A stretch of 8,667 nt of DNA from an uncultured Gemella sp. (GTDB taxonomy: Bacteria > Bacillota > Bacilli > Staphylococcales > Gemellaceae): the NCBI GenBank assembly GCA_927911745.1, contig CAKMQF010000091.1, forward strand, positions 1 to 8,667. The letters are read 5' to 3'. Position 1 is the first letter of the stretch; each line of letters opens with the position of its first letter. Of this stretch, positions 1 to 5,435 are shown one piece after another. The notes under the pieces are model-generated. The model had not been told where the DNA came from. It worked only from the letters and a program-made list of their open reading frames with translations, and ran no database searches. The position numbers were made by a program, and so were the translations under genes.

Positions 1-258
1 AGAAGTATTGTTATTTGATGAGCCTACTAGTGCTCTAGATCCAGAGATGGTAAAAGAAGTACTAGATGTTATCAAAGAATTATCAGAAGAAGGATTAACT
101 ATGCTAATAGTTACTCACGAAATGAATTTCGCAAAAGAAGTGCTGATAAAGTAATATTTATGGATGGGGGAGTAGTATTAGAAGAAGGAACTCCATCGGA
201 AATATTCGATAATCCAAAAGAAGAAGAACAAAAGAATTACTTCTCGAAAATATTATAA
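1..258 (+). CDS. Amino-acid ABC transporter ATP-binding protein, 3' part, frameshifted
   Basis: This is the C-terminal part of an ATPase subunit of a polar amino-acid ABC importer (GlnQ/ArtP-like); the 5' end lies outside the window. Reading from base 2, it shows the Walker B segment [13 protein letters not shown], the D-loop SALD and the H-loop VTHEM, so it would energise uptake from the cytoplasmic face of the membrane. After FAKEV the frame breaks near 139-142 and hits a stop at 152-154. The family's sequence resumes one frame over as [10 protein letters not shown] and then [12 protein letters not shown], ending KIL-stop at 256-258. One missing base, probably in the Val codon, explains this. 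The last segment is the usual end of this family, so the stop is natural. The exact substrate cannot be told, because the permease and binding-protein genes are not in view. Confidence 0.88.
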
Positions 259-265
259 TATAGTA

Positions 266-303
266 AATATCACTAAGGAATTTAAGGATTCTTTAGTGAT
301 ATT
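266..303 (+). terminator. Rho-independent terminator after the ABC ATPase gene
   Basis: A 16-bp stem pairs 266-281 with 288-303, with one G-T wobble and a 6-nt loop. It begins 7 bases after the stop codon and is followed by the T-rich stretch ATTTTAT. It ends the transporter operon and isolates the small downstream gene. Confidence 0.85.
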
Positions 304-338
304 ATTTTATATTGAACTAAATATACATGCGCTATAAA

Positions 339-353
339 TGTAAACGTTTTACA
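339..353 (+). promoter_or_regulatory. Candidate operator, cre-like (CcpA/LacI family)
   Basis: TGTAAACGTTTTACA is a perfect inverted repeat (TGTAAA, spacer CGT, TTTACA) whose right arm is the -35 box of the next promoter. It resembles the catabolite-responsive element TGWNANCGNTNWCA but has one T too many in its right half. Without that T it would be a full cre match. A repressor bound here would block RNA polymerase. The protein that binds is inferred. Confidence 0.45.
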
Positions 354-376
354 GTGTGTTAACTCTTTGATATAAT
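348..376 (+). promoter_or_regulatory. Sigma-A promoter of the small membrane protein gene
   Basis: The -35 box is TTTACA (348-353) and the -10 box is TATAAT (371-376), separated by an ideal 17 bp. Transcription would start near 383, giving a leader of about 55 bases. The -35 lies within the cre-like inverted repeat. Confidence 0.75.
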
Positions 377-438
377 AGGAGCTAGTATAGAGGTGTTATA
401 AATGAAGGATACGAATTATATTATGTGGAGGTAGTATT

Positions 439-709
439 ATGGATATACTAGAAAATTTAGCAAGATTGGGTTTATTTCCTATTGTTATTATATTTTTGAA
501 TATTAAAGTATCAGGAGAAAAACATTTTAAGATAGCTTCTGTTTCACTATTATTCGTAATTTTTTTTAAAATTTTTCTTTTTAGATTATCATGATTTTCC
601 AATTACAAAGATGGTTTATCTATTTTTAGCACTATATGCTTTGCAGATGTTTTTTGAATGGGATAAATTTCTAAAATTAATGGGAGTTATTCCAGAGGAT
701 AAAGAATAA
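439..709 (+). CDS. Small hypothetical membrane protein, frameshifted
   Basis: I do not recognise this family. The ATG at 439 has a strong GGAGGT site (427-432) 6 bases upstream and a good promoter at 348-376. The first frame gives MDILENLARLGLFPIVIIFL and then meets a stop at 592-594. A second frame continues as DYHDFPITKMVYLFLALYAL and ends VIPEDKE-stop at 707-709. Removing one T from the T8 run at 560-567 joins them into an 89-residue protein. That protein has three hydrophobic stretches, roughly residues 8-22, 33-48 and 58-72, and a charged C-terminus, so it is probably an integral membrane protein. It sits alone between two terminators, so its neighbours do not hint at a role. The cre-like site suggests control by carbon source. 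Whether the frameshift is real or a sequencing error cannot be settled here. Confidence 0.6.
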
Positions 710-718
710 TATAAAAAG

Positions 719-771
719 TTCTTTAAATGATTATACTTAGTTATAAGAGTATAGTGTTTAAAGAATTTTTT
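719..771 (+). terminator. Probable terminator after the small membrane protein gene
   Basis: TTCTTTAAA (719-727) pairs with TTTAAAGAA (757-765), and an inner TTATAC/GTATAG helix continues the hairpin across a small internal loop. A run of Ts follows from 766. It lies 10 bases past the stop codon. Confidence 0.65.
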
Positions 772-777
772 ATTTAT

Positions 778-829
778 TTTAATCGAATTTTTATAGATGG
801 AAATAAAGTGAAAGTTCGTTTATAACGAA
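778..829. promoter_or_regulatory. PurBox-like sites upstream of the purine permease
   Basis: The reverse complement of 811-823, ATAAACGAACTTT, matches 12 of 13 positions of the Bacillus PurR box AWWWCCGAACWWT as I recall it. A weaker box (10 of 13) lies at 779-791 in the opposite orientation, and the GAAT-to-GTTC gap of 25 bases is close to the known GAAC-N24-GTTC layout. A 15-bp inverted repeat, TTCGTT-TAT-AACGAA, spans 815-829. The sites are about 150 bases upstream of the main promoter, further than usual. A weaker second promoter (TTGTCG at 878-883, TAAAAT at 901-906, 17-bp gap) would put them closer. This is inference. Confidence 0.3.
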
Positions 830-921
830 TATTTATTTATGTAAACTATTGTGTTTTTTGAAAAGAGAAGGTAATTTTTGTCGAAAATTAATATAAAACA
901 TAAAATATTTATTTAAAATAT

Positions 922-942
922 GAACTTTAAGGAAAAAAGTTC
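922..942. repeat. Inverted repeat abutting the permease -35 box
   Basis: GAACTTT (922-928) and AAAGTTC (936-942) form 7-bp arms around a 7-nt spacer. The right arm touches the -35 hexamer at 943. The position suits a regulator-binding site, but the binding protein is unknown. Confidence 0.45.
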
Positions 943-971
943 TTGACTTTTAGAGACGAAACGTATATTAT
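943..971 (+). promoter_or_regulatory. Sigma-A promoter of the NCS2 permease gene
   Basis: The -35 box is TTGACT (943-948) and the -10 box is TATTAT (966-971), with a 17-bp gap. The resulting leader is only about 40 bases, which leaves no room for the purine riboswitch often found ahead of such permease genes. Confidence 0.65.
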
Positions 972-1019
972 TATCTATGTGCTTAGGCATTAATAAAAAC
1001 TAAGGAGAATTTTCTATTT

Positions 1020-2322
1020 ATGTTAGAACGTCTTTTTAAATTAAAAGAGAATAATACTAATACTAGAACTGAAGTAGTTTCTGGTTTAATTACATTTTTC
1101 TCTATGAGTTATATTTTAGTAGTAAATCCAGCTGTACTATCAGCAGCAGGTATTCCATTAGATAGAGTATTTACAGCGACAATAATTGCGATTTTAGTCG
1201 GTACTTTAATTATGGCATTAGCAGCGAACTATCCAATAGTAGTTGCACCTGGTATGGGTATAAATTCATATTTCGCAACACTAGCTGCAACATCAGGTTA
1301 TAACTATAAAACTTTATTAGCAACGTGTTTTTTTAGGAGCTATTATTTTTGTAATTTTATCAGCAACAAAATTCCGTGAAAGTTTAATCGATTCAATTCC
1401 TAATAATTTAAGACATGGGATTTCAGCAGCAATTGGATTGTTTATCGCATTCTTAGGGCTTAAAAACTCTTCGCTTATTGTAGCAAATCCACACACAATT
1501 CTTTCATTAGGAGACTTAAAAAATCCTGTAGCGTATATGACAATCTTAGGTATCTTTATTATCCTTGTTCTATTAGCTTTAGAAGTAAAAGGAGCTATTT
1601 TCATTGGAATGGCAGTAGTTGCTATTATTTCATATTTTACAGGAATGTTAAAAGTAGAAAAAGTATTTGGTATTCCTCATATGGATTTAAGCTTACTATA
1701 TAATCCAGTTAGTGAAAGTATTAATGCTTTACAATTAGGATTATACGGAATAGTATTCACATTCTTAATGGTAACATTATTTGACACTACTGGTACAATG
1801 GTTGCAGTAACTAGTCAAGCAGGACTAATTAAAAATGGAAAAATGGAAAAAGCAAAAGAAGCTTTATTAGCTGACTCATTTGCTTCACTAGCAGGATCTT
1901 TATTCGGAACTACTCCAACTTCAGCTTATATTGAATCTTCTGCAGGGGTTGCTAACGGAGGACGTACAGGTCTTACAGCTTTAACAACAAGTTTCTTAGT
2001 TGTAATCTCAATTTTCTTATTCCCACTTGCAAGTAGTTTAGCTTCAGTACCTGCAATTACTTCACCAGCATTAATCATCATTGGATCATTCATGATGGAA
2101 AGTATTGCTAAGATCGACTGGGCTGATATTACAGAAGCTTTCCCAGCATTCGTAACAATTGTAGGTATTCCACTTACAGGTTCAATTAATGATGGTATTG
2201 CATTTGGATTTATCTTTTATGTAGTATTAAAATTATCTAAAAAACAATGGAAAGATATTCACCCATTAATGTATATCTTTGCTGTATTATTCGTAATACA
2301 ATTACTTTGGTTACACGTATAA
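1020..2322 (+). CDS. NCS2 family purine permease (AzgA/PbuG-like), frameshifted
   Basis: This is a polytopic membrane transporter that by family would import hypoxanthine, guanine or adenine with protons for purine salvage. Family signatures in the corrected protein are APGMGINSYFA (residues 76-86), LFDTTGT followed by MVAVTSQAGL (253-269), and SAYIESSAGVANGGRTG (301-317). Many long hydrophobic segments fit the roughly 14-helix NCS2 fold. The frame breaks at the T7 run 1328-1334: the first frame gives ATCFFRSYYF and stops at 1377-1379, while the true continuation LGAIIFVILSATKFRESLID lies one frame over. Removing one T restores 433 residues, the normal family length. The ATG at 1020 is preceded by AAGGAG (1002-1007) with a rather long 12-base gap. 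The gene has its own promoter and terminator. Guanine/hypoxanthine versus adenine preference cannot be assigned from sequence. Confidence 0.88.
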
Positions 2323-2328
2323 TAACAA

Positions 2329-2362
2329 AAAACGAATTCAAGAATAAAATTGAATTCGTTTT
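2329..2362 (+). terminator. Rho-independent terminator of the permease gene
   Basis: AAAACGAATTCA (2329-2340) pairs with TGAATTCGTTTT (2351-2362), extended by one A-T pair, around a short A-rich loop. A T-rich tail follows (TTCTTTTTTA). It starts 6 bases past the stop codon. Confidence 0.9.
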
Positions 2363-2419
2363 CTTTTTTATTTTAGAAATTATCTGATAACTCTTAAAAA
2401 AACAAAAAAAATCTAAAAC

Positions 2420-2434
2420 ATTTTTCAAAAAATG
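2420..2434. promoter_or_regulatory. CodY-like box ahead of brnQ
   Basis: ATTTTTCAAAAAATG matches 12 of 15 positions of the CodY motif AATTTTCWGAAAATT and ends one base before the brnQ -35 box. CodY represses branched-chain amino-acid uptake genes in many Firmicutes when isoleucine, leucine and valine are plentiful, so the gene context fits. The DNA is very A/T-rich, which weakens the match. Confidence 0.45.
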
Positions 2435-2435
2435 T

Positions 2436-2465
2436 TTGCCTTTTTTGATTAAGGTATAGTATTAT
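2436..2465 (+). promoter_or_regulatory. Probable sigma-A promoter of brnQ
   Basis: TTGCCT (2436-2441) and TATTAT (2460-2465) are separated by 18 bp. A TATAAT at 2463-2468 overlaps but would need a 21-bp gap. Transcription would start near 2472. Confidence 0.5.
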
Positions 2466-2476
2466 AATAATACTAT
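2456..2476. repeat. Inverted repeat over the brnQ -10 region
   Basis: ATAGTATTA (2456-2464) and TAATACTAT (2468-2476) are perfect 9-bp arms with a 3-nt spacer, centred on the -10/start region. It could be an operator. The spacer is too short for a good RNA hairpin. Confidence 0.5.
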
Positions 2477-2503
2477 TATAAATTAAGAAAGGAAATATTA
2501 TAT

Positions 2504-3835
2504 ATGAAAAAAGGTTTATTAACTGGATTGTTATTATTTGGTATCTTTTTTGGTGCTGGAAACTTAATCTTTCCACCAGCACTAGGAGTAAGTGCAGGAG
2601 GAAACTTTTGGCCAGCAATTTTAGGATTTGTTGTTTCAGGAGTAGGTATAGCGATTGTTACACTTATCGTAGGAGCACTTAATCCAAATGGATATGGAGC
2701 GGAGATGGATGAAAAAATTTCACCATTATTCTCAACAGCGTACTTAGTTTTACTTTATTTATCAATTGGACCACTTTTTGCGATTCCAAGAACTGCAGCG
2801 ACTGCATTTGATATTGGAGTAGCTCCAGTTGTAGCTGGAAGTAGTTTACCATGGTTATTAATTTTTACAATTATTTATTTTGTATGTGCGTTTTTATTAG
2901 CGGTAAACCCAACTAAGATTTTAAATAGTGTAGGTAAAGTTTTAACACCTATTTTTGCTTTATTAATCGTAATTTTAGTAATCTTAGGTGTTTCTAAATT
3001 CAACTCAACAGGTGAAGCTGCTAAAACTTATGCAACTAGTGGTTTAGCATTCGGTACAGGATTTATCGAAGGATACAACACACTTGATGCACTTGCTTCA
3101 GTAGCATTCTGTATCATTGCAATGAGCGCTCTAAAACAATTAGGTTTCAAGGATAAAAAAGAATTCTTATCTAGTGTATGGATTGCTGGTATTGCAACAG
3201 GAATTGGATTCAGTATTTTATACGTTGGATTAGGATTATTAGGTAATAAATTTGCTGTACCTGCAGATGTACTTGCTAACCCTAAAGTTAACAAAGGTGC
3301 TTATGTACTATCTGAATCAGCGCGTCAATTATTCGGTAACTTCGGAAGTATGTTCTTAGGAATAATGGTAATTCTTACATGTTTCACTACAACAGTAGGA
3401 TTAATCGTGGCAACTTCAGAATTCTTTAACAAAAAATTCCCACAACTTTCATACAAAACGTATGCTACATTATTCACAGTTGTAGGATTTGCTATCGCGA
3501 ACGTTGGATTACAAAGTGTTATCCAATTCTCAGTACCAATGCTATTATTCTTATACCCAATCACAATTGCATTAGTATTAATCGTTATTGTTAACAAATA
3601 CGTTGCATTATCTAAATTAGGAATGCAATTAACAATGGCAGTAGTTACATTAATCTCTATCCTTTCAGTACTAGGAAGCACATTTAAAGTAGCGGCTTTA
3701 AGTGGTTTAATTGCAAAACTTCCTCTAGCAGCTCAAAGTTTAGAATGGTTATTACCAGCAGTAGTTTGCTTAGTAATTGCGGCTGTATTACCAAATAGAC
3801 AAAAAGGTAAAGTTTACGACTTTAGTGAACTATAG
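2504..3835 (+). CDS. brnQ: Branched-chain amino-acid transport system II carrier protein BrnQ
   Basis: This secondary transporter of the LIVCS family (TC 2.A.26) imports leucine, isoleucine and valine with Na+ or H+ across the cytoplasmic membrane. The 443-residue product has the family's usual length. It begins with a short cytosolic lysine stretch followed directly by the hallmark first helix GIFFGAGNLIFPP (residues 13-25), then about twelve hydrophobic segments. IGPLFAIPRTAATAFD and FIEGYNTLDALASVAF are further conserved stretches. The ATG at 2504 is preceded by GAAAGGA about 10 bases upstream. This is the only gene in the window without a frame break, although it contains T6 and A6 runs. 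It is a single-gene transcription unit with a CodY-like box and an inverted repeat at its promoter, so control by amino-acid supply is likely but inferred. Confidence 0.95.
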   Translation: MKKGLLTGLLLFGIFFGAGNLIFPPALGVSAGGNFWPAILGFVVSGVGIAIVTLIVGALNPNGYGAEMDEKISPLFSTAYLVLLYLSIGPLFAIPRTAATAFDIGVAPVVAGSSLPWLLIFTIIYFVCAFLLAVNPTKILNSVGKVLTPIFALLIVILVILGVSKFNSTGEAAKTYATSGLAFGTGFIEGYNTLDALASVAFCIIAMSALKQLGFKDKKEFLSSVWIAGIATGIGFSILYVGLGLLGNKFAVPADVLANPKVNKGAYVLSESARQLFGNFGSMFLGIMVILTCFTTTVGLIVATSEFFNKKFPQLSYKTYATLFTVVGFAIANVGLQSVIQFSVPMLLFLYPITIALVLIVIVNKYVALSKLGMQLTMAVVTLISILSVLGSTFKVAALSGLIAKLPLAAQSLEWLLPAVVCLVIAAVLPNRQKGKVYDFSEL

Positions 3836-3848
3836 TTTTTAGAATAAT

Positions 3849-3886
3849 AAAATGCATTAGCTCAAAAATGAGAGCTAATGCATTTT
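3849..3886. terminator. Bidirectional terminator between brnQ and the methyltransferase gene
   Basis: A perfect 15-bp stem pairs 3849-3863 with 3872-3886 around an 8-nt loop. T-rich DNA follows on both strands: TTTTTCTTTATA on the plus strand and TTTTATTATT on the minus strand. It sits between the ends of two convergent genes (3835 and 3895), so it can stop transcription from both sides. Confidence 0.9.
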
Positions 3887-3894
3887 TCTTTATA

Positions 3895-5059
3895 TTAAAT
3901 TAATTTTTTTACTTCATCTAACAAGAACATCTTCACATTTAAAGATGTTGTAAATTTTTCAATATTAGATAATTTTTCTTTGTCTACATTATTTGTAGTT
4001 TTATATGCGCGGATAAGTTGATTTTTAGGTGTGTTTTCAGCTGAGATAAACTCAACGATATCAGATTTATATCCGAATGCTTCTAAGACTTCACTACGAA
4101 CAGAATCCGTAAGAAGTGTAGAGAATTTTTCTTTAACGATTCCATGTTTTAACATAAATGGTAGAAAATCGGTATTTAATTGACCATTAACTTCCTTTTG
4201 GCAACAAGGAACTGCAAAGAATACTTTTGCTTTCCAACCAAGAGCTTTTAGAATAGCTATGTCAGTTGCAGTATTACATGCATGTAGACTAATAACCATA
4301 TCTATCTCATCCTTATTTTCGTAATCAATGACATCGCCGTATATGAAACATAGATTAGTGAAATTAAGTTTTTTAGCGATATTATTACAATGTTCAATAA
4401 CTTCTTTTTTCAGATCTATTCCAATAATCTTCACATCCATATTAAGAACTTCAGTTAAATAATAATAGGTAGAAAATGTTAGGTAACTTTTACCACTACC
4501 AAAATCTAGAATTGTAATCTGTTTATTAGAATCTAATTGAGTAGTAGCTTGTTTAATAAATTCAAGATATTTATTTATTTGTTTAAATTTATTGTATTTA
4601 CTTTTAATAACTTTACCATCCTTATTTTGAATTCCGAGCTCAATTAAAAATGGATACTTTTGTTTTTCATCTAAGAAATAGTCTTTTTTCTTATTATGTT
4701 CAAATGAAATAGCTTTAGCAGCTGTTTTTTTTCTATTTACACTTATTTTGAATTTTTTTTGAAATTTTAATGTTGATATTTTCATCTAAAGTAACAACAT
4801 TAATATCTTTTGCTAATTCAAAAAGTTCTTTGATCGAATTCTCAATGTTTGAAGATTCAGTAGTAACTATGTTAGTATGTTTTATTATTCTTTTATATCT
4901 GTATTCTAGCTGTAGATTAATACTTTCTTTAATAGTAACTAATTTACCAATAACTTTATCCAGTTCTAATTCTTTATTGCGAATATTAGAAAAAGTTATT
5001 TTATTAATATTATTATTAGCTATATGAGTCAAAATTTCTGAAATAATTTCGTGTTCCAT
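3895..5059 (-). CDS. Class I SAM-dependent methyltransferase, frameshifted
   Basis: Two minus-strand frames form one broken gene. The first (5059-4733, 108 codons) starts at an ATG with AAGGAG 5-6 bases upstream; the second ends at 3895. Removing one base from the T8 run at 4753-4760 (A8 in the gene) joins them as ISKK-FKISVNRKK and gives a 387-residue protein, as expected for this Firmicutes family. The first ~100 residues are an N-terminal domain of unknown role. The Rossmann methyltransferase domain follows, with motif I LDFGSGKSYL (residue ~184 on), an acidic motif II IGID (~212), SLHACNTATD (~257) and AVPCCQ (~282). The ACNTATD/PCCQ combination resembles the Methyltransf_32 group related to eukaryotic GSTCD and METTL25. 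Substrate unknown; I cannot say whether it acts on RNA, protein or a small molecule. The internal ATG at 4785 has no ribosome site. Confidence 0.85.
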
Positions 5060-5100
5060 TGTAGCTCCTTTTAGTTTCTTTTTAAAATGATTTCTTATAT

Positions 5101-5129
5101 ATATTACACTAGTTTTTATTAATTATCAA
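5101..5129 (-). promoter_or_regulatory. Sigma-A promoter of the methyltransferase gene
   Basis: On the minus strand, TTGATA (5129-5124) and TAATAT (5106-5101) are separated by exactly 17 bp. The start would fall near 5094, about 35 bases before the ATG at 5059. Confidence 0.72.
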
Positions 5130-5372
5130 CATAACAGAAATATAATGCCGTAATCTAGGGTGAATGATTAAAAAAATGAGAATAAAACAAAAATTCAAAA
5201 TTTTAAAAAGTTTGAATAATACTCATAGATGCAGTGATTTTTGATACCTAAATAGGCTTTATAAAAAGTTTTTAGATAACTAGTAAACTTCGCTTGGATA
5301 ATTCTTTAAAATTGATTTTTTCGAAATCATGATTTTTGTGTCACTCATAGATAAAATAATTACCGTTGTTGG
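5130..5372. other. Intergenic region between divergent promoters, no gene seen
   Basis: These 243 bases separate the methyltransferase and murE promoters. I see no convincing gene. They hold a lone TATAAT (5141-5146) without a good -35 box, an unsupported 26-codon ORF (5164-5244), a 12-bp palindrome AAATCATGATTT (5324-5335), an overlapping small hairpin (5314-5328), and a 10-bp direct repeat ACTCATAGAT at 5221-5230 and 5343-5352. Confidence 0.5.
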
Positions 5373-5401
5373 TTGAGTAATAGTTTCATGCGTGGTATAA
5401 T
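5373..5401 (+). promoter_or_regulatory. Sigma-A promoter (extended -10) of murE-prfC
   Basis: TTGAGT (5373-5378) and TATAAT (5396-5401) are separated by 17 bp, and the -10 is preceded by TGG, an extended -10 motif. Transcription would start near 5408, giving a leader of about 28 bases. A strong constitutive promoter suits a housekeeping cell-wall gene. Confidence 0.82.
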
Positions 5402-5435
5402 TTAGTAGTTAGAAAATAAGAAAAAGGTAGATAGT

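Noticed and set aside
979..1019. Purine riboswitch ahead of the permease gene
   Set aside because: The leader is only about 40 bases. It contains just a 5-bp CTTAG/CTAAG pairing near the ribosome site and no three-way-junction sequence.
1438..2322. Independent truncated permease starting at TTG 1438
   Set aside because: The homologous sequence extends upstream of 1438 to the break at 1328-1334, and no ribosome site precedes 1438.
4770..5027. 85-codon plus-strand ORF antisense to the methyltransferase gene
   Set aside because: It is a shadow of the N-terminal coding frame, with no promoter or ribosome site.
5164..5244. 26-codon basic ORF in the murE upstream gap
   Set aside because: No properly spaced ribosome site, no good promoter, and A/T-rich lysine-heavy composition expected by chance.
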